In this document: positions 1 through 6,809 of the stretch, piece after piece
Numbering within the stretch: position 1 is the first letter of the stretch
Layout of the letters: each line of letters opens with the position of its first letter
Assembly (NCBI GenBank): GCA_030680655.1
Contig: JAUXUZ010000161.1
Location: 1 to 20,351 of the forward strand
Length of the DNA stretch: 20,351 nt
Source: Phycisphaerales bacterium
GTDB lineage: Bacteria; Planctomycetota; Phycisphaerae; Phycisphaerales; UBA1924
Direction: 5' to 3'
Program-made: the position numbers and the translations under genes
The notes under the pieces: generated by a model
What the model saw: the letters and a program-made list of their open reading frames with translations, nothing else
Databases searched by the model: none
What the model was told of the DNA's origin: nothing

Positions 1-39
1 AACCCTCCCGCTCCCAGAGGATTATGCAGAGAGATCGTG

Positions 40-60
40 GGGCAGGTTTTTAACCTGCCC
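40..60. repeat. Perfect 9-bp hairpin, left arm
   Basis: GGGCAGGTT (40-48) pairs perfectly with AACCTGCCC (52-60) around a TTT loop. The same core, GCAGGTT...AACCTGC, recurs at 148-164. It could act as a REP-like unit or, if transcribed from the left, as a weak terminator, but no T-run follows the stem. Confidence 0.6.
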
Positions 61-147
61 AATTGAGGCCCGTCTCTGTGCACGGTTCCGACATCCGTTG
101 ACCATGGAAGGGGATCGACCATGGGGCTTGATCACTGGAAAAGCCGG

Positions 148-164
148 GCAGGTTGGAAACCTGC
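148..164. repeat. 7-bp hairpin, right arm
   Basis: GCAGGTT (148-154) pairs with AACCTGC (158-164) around a GGA loop. It is the second copy of the hairpin at 40-60 and sits in the inverted arm of the element at 3-202. Confidence 0.6.
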
Positions 165-180
165 TCCACGCGTTCGTGCA

Positions 181-239
181 TTATCCTCTCCCAGCGGGAG
201 GGTCGCACGAGGCTTTGCGAGTGCGGGGAGGGTGCCTTT
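181..239. repeat. Dispersed repeat, copy 1 (ends in GGTGCCTTT)
   Basis: This stretch contains CTCCCAGCGGGAGGG, then CACGAGGCTTTGCGAGTG, then GAGGGTGCCTTT. The same order of blocks occurs inside recG (2893-2966), and a more diverged version lies between the second prepilin gene and recG (2203-2246). The left part overlaps the inverted-repeat element, so both may belong to one longer element. It lies about 64 bp upstream of the first prepilin start. Confidence 0.55.
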
Positions 240-302
240 CCCTGCGCCCGTGGAACCCTCACGTTCCCTCCTGCGAAAAGACCCCATGAAAGGAGCCTTC
301 GC

Positions 303-1238
303 ATGGCCCTCGTGGGTAAAGCCGTGCGACCCAACTTCCGTCGTGCTCTGACGATCATCGAAGTCGTGGTCGCTCTCCTCTTTCTCGTACTCATCATTGG
401 CATCTGTCTTCCCGCACTGACAAGAACAGGCGGGCGAGGAAGTGGTTACCGCCAGATCAAAGATGGGACCATGATCCGCAACGTCATCCAAGCGATGACC
501 ATCTTCGCCCAAGACAACAAGGACACCTATCCGCTCCCTTCGATGGTCGACGTCAACAACCAGACACTCAGCATCGGCACACCGGGCGATTCCGCTAGCC
601 AGCGCGGCAAGGACACGTCCAACCACATCCTCTCCATTCTCATCTTCAACAGTTCGATCTCACCCGAACTGCTCTACTCACCAGCCGAAACCAACGCCAG
701 CATCAAGATCTTCTCCGAGTACCAGAACAGCAACCCCCAAGCCGCCGCCGTCCCCGCCAACGCCGTCTGGGACCCCGCGCTCCGCTGCGACTTCTCCACC
801 GGCGCCGGCCACACCTCCTACGCCATGCTCATGCCCAGCGGCGACACCGCCGCGGCCGCTGACGCACCCGCCCGTGGCCGCCTCAAAAGCTGGTCAAACA
901 CCTTCAACGCCACCGAGGCCGTCTTCGGCAACCGCGGCCCGCTGATCACGGGTAAAGACGCCAAGGGCAACCCAATCTACAACAAGAAGAGCAACACCAT
1001 GGCCATCCACGGCGGCCGCACAACCTGGGAGGGCAACATCGGCTATAACGACAACCACGTCAACTTCGAGACCCGCATGGACCCGACCGAGATCACCTAC
1101 AAACGAGCGGGCGGGGGCACTCACCCTGACATCTTCTTTTACGACGAGCCCGACGACGCCGACGGCCTCAACACCTGCTTGGGAATCTGGGTGAAAGCTG
1201 GTATGCTCCCCGCCGAGTTCAAGGGCGTTCACGATTGA
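303..1238 (+). CDS. Type IV prepilin-like / pseudopilin-type secreted protein, paralogue 1
   Basis: The protein has 311 residues. The N-terminus is prepilin-like: basic residues (FRRA), then LTIIEV, then about 20 hydrophobic residues, with Glu at the +5 position if a prepilin peptidase cuts after RRA. Alanine at -1 instead of glycine is less usual. The mature part contains SISPELLYSPAE, WDPALRCDFSTGAGHTSYA and a C-terminal HGGRTTWEGNIGYNDNHV block, which resembles the planctomycete H-X9-DG C-terminal motif but with 13 residues between His and Asp, and DN instead of DG. I chose ATG 303 because AAAGGAG (289-295) lies 7 nt upstream; an in-frame start at 153 would extend through the repeat. It is closely similar to the next gene. 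It is probably exported to the cell envelope as a minor pilin-like or structural protein; its exact role is unknown. Confidence 0.85.
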   Translation: MALVGKAVRPNFRRALTIIEVVVALLFLVLIIGICLPALTRTGGRGSGYRQIKDGTMIRNVIQAMTIFAQDNKDTYPLPSMVDVNNQTLSIGTPGDSASQRGKDTSNHILSILIFNSSISPELLYSPAETNASIKIFSEYQNSNPQAAAVPANAVWDPALRCDFSTGAGHTSYAMLMPSGDTAAAADAPARGRLKSWSNTFNATEAVFGNRGPLITGKDAKGNPIYNKKSNTMAIHGGRTTWEGNIGYNDNHVNFETRMDPTEITYKRAGGGTHPDIFFYDEPDDADGLNTCLGIWVKAGMLPAEFKGVHD

Positions 1239-1280
1239 AGGCCCTGGCAGCATCCACCCCCACCAGCAACGGAACCCTGT

Positions 1281-2195
1281 ATGCAACCCAGCAGCCGCCC
1301 AGCCCTCAGCCGCCGCGGACTCTCCCGCGTTGAGGTGATCGTCATCGTCATCGTGGTCTCCGCCGTCGTCTGCGTCGGCGTGTGCGCCGGTGCCGCCGGG
1401 CTCATGCTGCCAGCGCTCGGCAAAGCGCGGGCATCGGCGCGCCAGATCAAGTGCGCAACCCAGGTCCGCAACACCATCCAGGCGATGACGATCTTCGCCC
1501 AGGGAAACAAAGACAGCTACCCCCTCCCCTCAATCATCGACATCAACAACCAGACCATCGCAAACGGGGGCCGCGGCAAGGACACCACCAACAATATCCT
1601 CTCCATCCTCGTCTACAACAGCTCGATCTCGCCCGAGCTGCTCTACACACCGTCCGAGTCAAACAGCAGCATCCGCGCCTGCAGCGAGTACCAGAACTCG
1701 AGCCCCAAGGCCGCCGCCGTCCCCGCCAACGCCCTTTGGGACCCCGCCCTCCGCTGTGACTTCACCACCGGCACCGGTCACACCTCCTACGCCAACGCGA
1801 TGCCCAGCGGCGACACCGCGTCCGACGACCCCAAGGAGCGCGGTCGGCTCAACATGTGGGGCAACACCTTCAACGCCATGGAGGCCGTCTTCGGCAACCG
1901 CGGCCCGACCGTCACCGGCACCGGCCCCTCAGCCATGATCGACGGCAAGAGCAAGACCCTCGCAATCCACGGCGGACGCACGACGTGGGAGGGCAACATC
2001 GGCTACAACGACAACCACGTCAACTTTGAGACCACCATCGCCCCGCCCGGCCTGGTCTACCGCACCGCCGGCGGCGCGCGGCCCGACATCATCTTCATCG
2101 ACGAGGCGGACGACACTACCGGCCTCAACCTCATCCTCGGCATCTGGACAACCGCCGGCACCAAGCCCAGCGAGTTCAAGGGCATTCACGACTGA
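1281..2195 (+). CDS. Type IV prepilin-like / pseudopilin-type secreted protein, paralogue 2
   Basis: The protein has 304 residues and lies 42 bp after its paralogue on the same strand, so the two are probably co-transcribed. The N-terminus has a canonical prepilin cleavage context, SRRG then LSRVEV with Glu at +5, followed by a long hydrophobic helix rich in Val and Ala. From QIKCATQVRNTIQAMTIFAQ to the C-terminal EFKGIHD it is nearly collinear with paralogue 1, sharing NSSISPELLY, VPANA.WDPALRCDF, AVFGNRGP and the HGGRTTWEGNIGYNDNHV block. The leader and transmembrane part differ more than the body. No strong Shine-Dalgarno is seen before ATG 1281. It is presumably processed by a prepilin peptidase and placed in or across the envelope; function is not known. 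Confidence 0.85.
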   Translation: MQPSSRPALSRRGLSRVEVIVIVIVVSAVVCVGVCAGAAGLMLPALGKARASARQIKCATQVRNTIQAMTIFAQGNKDSYPLPSIIDINNQTIANGGRGKDTTNNILSILVYNSSISPELLYTPSESNSSIRACSEYQNSSPKAAAVPANALWDPALRCDFTTGTGHTSYANAMPSGDTASDDPKERGRLNMWGNTFNAMEAVFGNRGPTVTGTGPSAMIDGKSKTLAIHGGRTTWEGNIGYNDNHVNFETTIAPPGLVYRTAGGARPDIIFIDEADDTTGLNLILGIWTTAGTKPSEFKGIHD

Positions 2196-2202
2196 AGCGA
2201 GC

Positions 2203-2246
2203 GAAGGTGCCAGCCGGCTTTGCGGCGGGCAGATGAGGGTGCCTTT
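2203..2246. repeat. Dispersed repeat, copy 3 (diverged)
   Basis: The stretch between the second prepilin stop and the recG stop contains GGCTTTGCG followed by GAGGGTGCCTTT, in the same order and with similar spacing as in copy 1 (181-239). The left half matches poorly. It occupies most of the 80-bp convergent intergenic region. Confidence 0.4.
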
Positions 2247-2275
2247 GCTGCGGCACCGATCACAAGACATCGCCG

Positions 2276-4510
2276 TCACCCCACATCCGCTAGCCCCAGC
2301 CACTTCCCGTGCTGCTTCAGCATCCGCTGCCGCAGCAGCTTCTCTTCGGGCTTCTCCAGCATCGGGCTCCCCTCGATCCACTTGTGAGCATCGCGGCGCG
2401 CCTGGCCCAGCAGGTCCATATCGCGTGAAAGGTCAACGACCTTAAACTGCGGCATCCCGCTCTGCCGCACGCCGATCACATCGCCGAACCCGCGCACCTC
2501 CACGTCGCGCTGCGCCACCTTGAACCCGTCGCTCGTCTCGGCCATCACCGCCAGGCGCGCCGAGCTGCGCATCGTCGTGTCCCGAGCCAGCAGCACGCAC
2601 AGCCCCCCCTTGCCGCCACGCCCCACGCGCCCGCGGAGCTGATGCAGCGTCGCCAACCCGAACCGGTCCGAGTCTTCAACCACCATCACCGTTGCGTTGG
2701 GCACATCCACACCCACCTCGATCACCGTCGTCGCCACCAGCACATCGATCTTGCCCGCCCGGAACGCGCTCATCACCGCGTCCCGAGCCGCGGCGTTCAT
2801 CCGCCCATGCACCACCCCCAACCGCTTCCCCTTCAACTCCCCTGCCTCCAGCCGCGCCAGCACCTCCGCCACATTCACCGGCCGCGGCAGTTTCTTCTCC
2901 CCCCCGCTCCCAGGGGGGGCGGGGGGGATGTCACGAGTCTCTGCGAGTGACAGGGGGGGTGCCTTTGTGGCCTCGGTGTCCGGCAACTCTCCCGCATCCT
3001 CCCACAACTCCTCATCCACCTTCGCATCAATCGCCGGCGCAACCACGTACGCCTGCTCGCCGCCGTCGATCCGCTGCCGCACATACCCGTACACATCCGC
3101 CGTCTTCTCGTACCCGACGACGCGCGTGATCATCTTCTTCCTGCCCGGCGGCAGCTTGTCGATCACGCTCACATCCAGATCGCCAAAGACCGTCATCGCC
3201 ACCGTGCGCGGGATCGGCGTCGCCGTCATCACCAGCACGTGCGGCGTGGTGCCACCCGCCCCCTTCTCGCGCAGGGCCATCCGCTGGTGCACACCGAACT
3301 TGTGCTGCTCGTCGATCACCACCACCGCCAGATCCTTGAACTGCACCCCCTCGCTCAGCAGCGCGTGCGTGCCGACCACCAGGTGCGCGCTCCCATCCGC
3401 CAGTCCCTTTTTAATCCCCGCGCGCTCCGCAGCGGTGAGCGAACCCGTCAGCAACTCCAGCCGCACGCCGCTCCCCTTCATCATCGCGCCGATGGTCCGC
3501 AGGTGCTGCTCCGCCAGCGTTTCTGTCGGCGCCATGATCGCCGCCTGCTGGCCGCCCGCGGCCGCCATCAGCATGGCGTACAGCGCCACCACCGTCTTGC
3601 CGCTGCCCACATCCCCCTGCATCAGCCGGTTCATCGGCTCATCCCGCTGCAGGTCGGCCACGATCTCCTTGATCACACCGTCCTGTGCTTCCGTCAACTC
3701 AAACGGGAACCGCTCGCGGATATGGGTGTCAACAGCCTTCGTCCACCGCAGCATCGGCGCCTTGCTCGTCCGGCGCGTCCAAGACCGCTTTAACGCGAGC
3801 GCTAGCTGCAGCATCAGCAATTCGTCATACGCCAGCCGCCGAAACCCCGCGGTGATCTCCGCCTCGCTCCCGGGCAGATGCACGCTCCGGTACGCATCCG
3901 CCAGCGCAGGCAGCTCACGTTGCTTCCGGAACCCCTCCGGCAAGTGGTCGTGCAGCAGCGGCATCACCCGCGGCAGCGCGGCCGCTACCGCCTCCTCGAT
4001 CTGCCGGCTGTTGATCGCCGCGCTCGCCGGGTACACCGGCCTCAGCCGCTCCTGCCGAGCCGCGGGCTCATCCCCAAGCTCCGGCAGCACCTCATGACTC
4101 GGGTTCGTCATCCGCAGCAGCGGCCCAAACTGCGTCGGTTTCCCCTGCACCAGCAGACGCATCCCCGGCTTGATCTTGTCGTGCAGGTACGTCGCGTTGA
4201 ACCACACCAAGTCCAGCCGGCCGGTGTCATCCACCAGCACCGCCTCAAACCGCCCCTGCTTTCCCTTCCGCACCACCCGCGTCGCTGTCACCGTCCCGCG
4301 CGCTGAACTGTTCGCCCCCGCCACCACATCCTCGATCCGGCTCTCCGCCTCCAGCCGTTCGTGCCGCATCGGCAGGTGCTGGATCAGTTGGCCGATCGTC
4401 TTGATGCCCAATTCCAGCAGCGCAGCGGCACGGCGAGGGCCGACGCCCGGAACCTCCTTGACGCTCGAGGCCAACGTGATGATGCCGTCGCTGCCCACGC
4501 CCCCAAGCAT
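2276..4510 (-). CDS. recG: ATP-dependent DNA helicase RecG
   Basis: The protein has 744 residues. RecG remodels stalled replication forks and Holliday junctions by branch migration in the cytoplasm. An N-terminal helix-hairpin-helix-like stretch (VPGVGPRRAAALLELGI, about 20-36) precedes the OB-fold wedge domain (about 60-150). Superfamily-2 helicase motifs follow in order: GDVGSGKT (299-306), APTETLAEQH (327-336), DEQHKFGVHQR (400-410), TATPIPRT (429-436), VVHGRMN (576-582) and LHQLRGRVGRG (622-632). ATG 4510 is preceded by GGAGGG (4518-4523) at 7 nt. Residues about 514-544 (KAPPLSLAETRDIPPAPPGS and following) form an insertion before the VVHGRM motif, absent from E. coli RecG as I recall it, and encoded by a dispersed repeat. 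The frame stays open, so the gene looks functional. It lies 29 bp after the DUF971-like gene, probably in one operon. Confidence 0.95.
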   Translation of the reverse strand: MLGGVGSDGIITLASSVKEVPGVGPRRAAALLELGIKTIGQLIQHLPMRHERLEAESRIEDVVAGANSSARGTVTATRVVRKGKQGRFEAVLVDDTGRLDLVWFNATYLHDKIKPGMRLLVQGKPTQFGPLLRMTNPSHEVLPELGDEPAARQERLRPVYPASAAINSRQIEEAVAAALPRVMPLLHDHLPEGFRKQRELPALADAYRSVHLPGSEAEITAGFRRLAYDELLMLQLALALKRSWTRRTSKAPMLRWTKAVDTHIRERFPFELTEAQDGVIKEIVADLQRDEPMNRLMQGDVGSGKTVVALYAMLMAAAGGQQAAIMAPTETLAEQHLRTIGAMMKGSGVRLELLTGSLTAAERAGIKKGLADGSAHLVVGTHALLSEGVQFKDLAVVVIDEQHKFGVHQRMALREKGAGGTTPHVLVMTATPIPRTVAMTVFGDLDVSVIDKLPPGRKKMITRVVGYEKTADVYGYVRQRIDGGEQAYVVAPAIDAKVDEELWEDAGELPDTEATKAPPLSLAETRDIPPAPPGSGGEKKLPRPVNVAEVLARLEAGELKGKRLGVVHGRMNAAARDAVMSAFRAGKIDVLVATTVIEVGVDVPNATVMVVEDSDRFGLATLHQLRGRVGRGGKGGLCVLLARDTTMRSSARLAVMAETSDGFKVAQRDVEVRGFGDVIGVRQSGMPQFKVVDLSRDMDLLGQARRDAHKWIEGSPMLEKPEEKLLRQRMLKQHGKWLGLADVG
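2893..2966. repeat. Dispersed repeat, copy 2, inside recG
   Basis: Blocks CTCCCAGGGGGGG, TCACGAGTCTCTGCGAGTGA and GGGGGTGCCTTT align with copy 1 at 181-239 (CTCCCAGCGGGAGGG, CACGAGGCTTTGCGAGTG, GAGGGTGCCTTT). The left part can fold: C/G-rich runs on both sides of CTCCCAGGG. On the coding (minus) strand it encodes a Pro/Gly-rich linker in RecG without breaking the frame. Confidence 0.6.
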
Positions 4511-4539
4511 ACTTCAACCCTCCCTCCCCCCGCGCCCGA

Positions 4540-4863
4540 TCACGGCGCCTGGCTTGCCAGGCGTCGCAGGTACTCCCACGTGTAGATCCCGCTCGAGTGC
4601 CCGTCAGAGAACCGCAGCTTCACCGCGTAATTCCCCACCAACTCAGCCCCTTCGGCCATCAGCGGGCCCGCCGGGCGCGACCTGCCCGAGGGGAGCACCG
4701 TCAGCGGGTTGCGTGACTGTTCCGCCCGCAATTCGCGTTGGTCCGCCGATGGCGACATCTTCCGCAGCAGCATCACGGTGAAGTACGACGTTGTGCCATC
4801 CGCCCATTGCACGGTGAGGCCCTTGTCTTTCTTCAGGTCAAGCGCGAGGGGCGGGGGCTCCAT
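4540..4863 (-). CDS. DUF971 domain protein (GBBH-like N-terminal domain), cysteine-less variant
   Basis: The protein has 107 residues. It matches the small DUF971 fold, which also forms the N-terminal domain of gamma-butyrobetaine hydroxylases: LTVQWADGTTSYFTVMLLR (16-34) and VGNYAVKLRFSDGHSSGIYT followed by WEYLRRL near the end. Family members usually carry CPCAxCR after the LR of the first block; here the equivalent is SPSADQR, so all three cysteines of the usual metal site are missing, while the later DGH histidine remains. Some relatives are linked to iron-sulfur cluster carriers, but the role here is not known. I chose ATG 4863; an in-frame TTG at 4929 would add a Pro-rich, low-complexity 22-residue N-terminus, and neither start has a clear ribosome site. 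It lies just upstream of recG on the same strand. Confidence 0.75.
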   Translation of the reverse strand: MEPPPLALDLKKDKGLTVQWADGTTSYFTVMLLRKMSPSADQRELRAEQSRNPLTVLPSGRSRPAGPLMAEGAELVGNYAVKLRFSDGHSSGIYTWEYLRRLASQAP

Positions 4864-4976
4864 GGGCGACGGTACGACGGTGGGGGGCGCAGGAGCGGAA
4901 GGGCAGTCGGTGAGAGGAGGACGGGGCAATGGGATGGAGGGCGAGAGAGTGGCCGCTTCCGGCTACGCTCGGCTCT

Positions 4977-5891
4977 ATGACCACCTCTGGCGAGCCGTTC
5001 GTTGACCGCCTGGCCCGTGCGATGGCAGCCACCCGCTCGATCGCGTGCGTGGGGCTCGATCCGGTGCTTGAAAAACTGCCAGCGGCGGCCCGCGAAGGTC
5101 GCAGCGATGTTGACGCGATCGGGCACTTCTGCGAGGGCGTTTTGCAGGCGGTTGCCGGCGTGGTCCCCGTCGTCAAGTTTCAATCCGCGTGCTTCGAACG
5201 CTACAGCGCTGCGGGTGTCGGCAAGCTGCACGCGCTGATCGCCCAAGCGCGCGAGCTTGGCTTGCTGACGATCCTCGACGCCAAACGCGGCGATATCGGC
5301 GTCACGGCCGAGCACTACGCCCACGCGGCGCTGGTCGCTGCCGGGGCCGACAGCCTCACCGTGAGTCCCTACCTCGGGTTCGACACGCTGGAGCCCTACC
5401 TGGCTGCGGCGGGAGGGGGCAAGGGGCTGTTTGTTCTCGTTCGAACGAGCAACCCCGGCAGCGATGGCCTCCAGAGCCTCACCCTTGCTGATGGCCGCAC
5501 CGTAGCGGTCGCCGTGGCGGAAATGGCCGCCGAGTTCGGTCGTAAGTCCATGGGTGCCAACGGGTTAAGCTCGATCGGCGCGGTGGTCGGCGCGACCAAA
5601 GCCGGCGATGCAGCTGCTCTGAGGCGTGCCATGCCCGACCAGGTATTCCTGATTCCAGGCTTCGGAGCACAAGGGGGCAAGGCTGAGGACATCGTTCCGA
5701 TGCTCCGCGCCAGACCGCTAACGGGGCACGCGTCGTCGTTGATCGAGCACGGCGTGCTGGTGACGGCGAGTCGATCAGTGATTTACCCTACGAGTATTGG
5801 CGATGCAGCCGCGTCGTGGGCTGAAGAAGTGAGCAAATCTGCCCAGAATCTCAATCGAGAGCTTGCCCAGATTCTCAATTCTGGCCTGTGA
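4977..5891 (+). CDS. pyrF: Orotidine 5'-phosphate decarboxylase (PyrF, group 2)
   Basis: The protein has 304 residues. It converts OMP to UMP, the last step of de novo pyrimidine synthesis, in the cytoplasm. Visible features are CVGLDPVLEKLP (24-35), VVKFQSACFE (65-74) and the catalytic DAKRGDIG (101-108), in which Lys103 and Asp106 with Asp101 form the charged network of the active site. LTVSPYLGFDTLEPYL (127 on) and a C-terminal phosphate-binding region (LIPGFGAQGG, then GVLVTASRSVIYP) follow. The DAKRGDIG form and the length match the longer group 2 enzymes. ATG 4977 is chosen because residues from SGEPFVDRLARAM match the usual family start; upstream in-frame sequence looks non-coding. No clear Shine-Dalgarno is present. 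It is transcribed away from the DUF971-recG pair across a 113-bp divergent region. Confidence 0.93.
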   Translation: MTTSGEPFVDRLARAMAATRSIACVGLDPVLEKLPAAAREGRSDVDAIGHFCEGVLQAVAGVVPVVKFQSACFERYSAAGVGKLHALIAQARELGLLTILDAKRGDIGVTAEHYAHAALVAAGADSLTVSPYLGFDTLEPYLAAAGGGKGLFVLVRTSNPGSDGLQSLTLADGRTVAVAVAEMAAEFGRKSMGANGLSSIGAVVGATKAGDAAALRRAMPDQVFLIPGFGAQGGKAEDIVPMLRARPLTGHASSLIEHGVLVTASRSVIYPTSIGDAAASWAEEVSKSAQNLNRELAQILNSGL

Positions 5892-5935
5892 GAGCGACTT
5901 CTCCCAAATTTGCGCGGAAATTGCTCAGAAAGTCC

Positions 5936-5964
5936 TTGCCGACCCCTCAATCTGGCGGTATGTT
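5936..5964 (+). promoter_or_regulatory. Possible sigma70-type promoter
   Basis: TTGCCG (5936-5941) is separated by 17 nt from TATGTT (5959-5964). Both hexamers are close to the vegetative consensus and the spacing is ideal. It lies 110 bp upstream of the first PPC-CTERM start. Chance occurrence is possible. Confidence 0.3.
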
Positions 5965-6002
5965 CAGGCGTCGCGTCGCTGGGAAGGACTTCGTCCATTC
6001 CG

Positions 6003-6046
6003 GTGCACAGCCTTTGCTCCCTGCTGGGAGTCGAAGTAGTGTGCAC
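6003..6046 (+). promoter_or_regulatory. Two-tier hairpin in the leader of the PPC-CTERM gene
   Basis: GTGCACA (6003-6009) pairs with TGTGCAC (6040-6046), and inside that loop CTCCC (6017-6021) pairs with GGGAG (6026-6030). The fold would sit in the 5' untranslated region, about 17 nt before the AAGGAG ribosome site. It could stabilise the mRNA or affect translation; it matches no riboswitch I know. Confidence 0.35.
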
Positions 6047-6074
6047 ATTCCCAGTGCAAGAGAAGGAGAACGGG

Positions 6075-6677
6075 ATGCCCCGTACTTTGTTCGCTATTGC
6101 TGGGATGCTCATTGCCGTGCCGGCCTTTGCCGCACCGGTTCTTGAGGTTGAAACAAATAACACTTTCGCGACCGCGAACGTCCTGACCGCGGCCGAGCAG
6201 GCAGCCTTTGCGGGTGCCAACGCGTTCGTCTTTGACGGCGTGCTCACCGGCGGCGTTGTCGGCGGCCCCCCCGCGGACGTCGACTGGGTCAGCTTCACGA
6301 TCACGAGCCCCGGCTACCTGACGGCGGCTCTGTACGGCATCCCCAACAGCCTGGTCGGTGACACGATCATGGGTCTGTTCGATTCGTCGGGCACGTGGAT
6401 CACCGCTGACGACGACAGCAACATCGGTCTCTGGCCGTCCTTCGAGACGATCCTGAACGCCGGGACATACTACATCGTCATCGGCCACTTCGGCGATGCA
6501 GCGACTTCTGGCGCTTCACAGCCTGGCGATTGGGACGGGCTCAACGCCAACGGCGCCCCGATCACCGCATCTTCCTTGCAGTACAAGCTTGTCGTCGGCT
6601 TCAACGCCATCCCCACGCCCGGCGCAGCGGCCCTCCTGGGTCTCGGCGGCTTGGCCATGGCGCGTCGCCGCCGGTGA
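6075..6677 (+). CDS. Secreted PPC-domain-like protein with PTPG-type CTERM sorting tail, paralogue 1
   Basis: The protein has 200 residues. A signal peptide (MPRTLFAIAGMLIAVPAFA, cut near AFA-AP) is followed by EVETNNTFATAN, a typical entry to bacterial pre-peptidase C-terminal (PPC) domains. The beta-sandwich motifs DVDWVSFTI, DTIMGLFDSSG, ADDDSN and AGTYYIVI follow in order. The C-terminus, IPTPGAAALLGLGGL followed by AMARRRR, has the motif-helix-arginine layout of PEP-CTERM sorting signals, with PTPG replacing PEP. It is therefore expected to be handled by an exosortase-like enzyme and displayed on or released from the surface. ATG 6075 follows AAGGAG (6063-6068). Its neighbour is a shorter-diverged paralogue in the same orientation. 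No peptidase domain is present, so its molecular role is unknown. Confidence 0.85.
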   Translation: MPRTLFAIAGMLIAVPAFAAPVLEVETNNTFATANVLTAAEQAAFAGANAFVFDGVLTGGVVGGPPADVDWVSFTITSPGYLTAALYGIPNSLVGDTIMGLFDSSGTWITADDDSNIGLWPSFETILNAGTYYIVIGHFGDAATSGASQPGDWDGLNANGAPITASSLQYKLVVGFNAIPTPGAAALLGLGGLAMARRRR

Positions 6678-6809
6678 GATTTTGATTGAATGAACGGTTG
6701 GTCCGGCGTTGTCCGGGTCTTCCGAAAGATTGAGAGTGTGCCGGACGAGCTTCGCGTCGCTCTAGGGCACTGTGTAGAAGTTTAAGGGTCCTTTGGAAGG
6801 AGTTTTATC

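Larger units (their letters stand above)
3..202. repeat. Imperfect inverted-repeat element (MITE-like or REP-like)
   Basis: The arms 3-60 and 145-202 are related in opposite orientation. The outer 25 bases (3-27 against the complement of 178-202) match at 21 positions, and each arm ends inward in its own hairpin built on GCAGGTT/AACCTGC (40-60 and 148-164). About 84 bp lie between the arms, with no convincing gene. The arrangement resembles a non-autonomous palindromic element. The left edge may extend beyond the window. No target-site duplication can be checked because the left boundary is at the window end. Confidence 0.55.

Noticed and set aside
40..164. Possible CRISPR-like repeats built on GCAGGTT...AACCTGC
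   Set aside because: Only two copies occur, in inverted arms of one element with no regular spacer pattern and no cas gene.
153..302. N-terminal extension of the first prepilin-like gene
   Set aside because: It would be encoded by the repeat element. The start at 303 has a good ribosome site and places the prepilin leader at the N-terminus.
2895..2935. Possible frameshift in the poly-C/poly-G runs of recG
   Set aside because: The reading frame continues unbroken on both sides with correct helicase motifs, so no frameshift is needed to explain the sequence.
2697..4097. A 466-residue plus-strand open frame opposite recG
   Set aside because: It is Ser/Pro/Thr/Ala-rich, antisense to all the helicase motifs, and has no recognisable domain.
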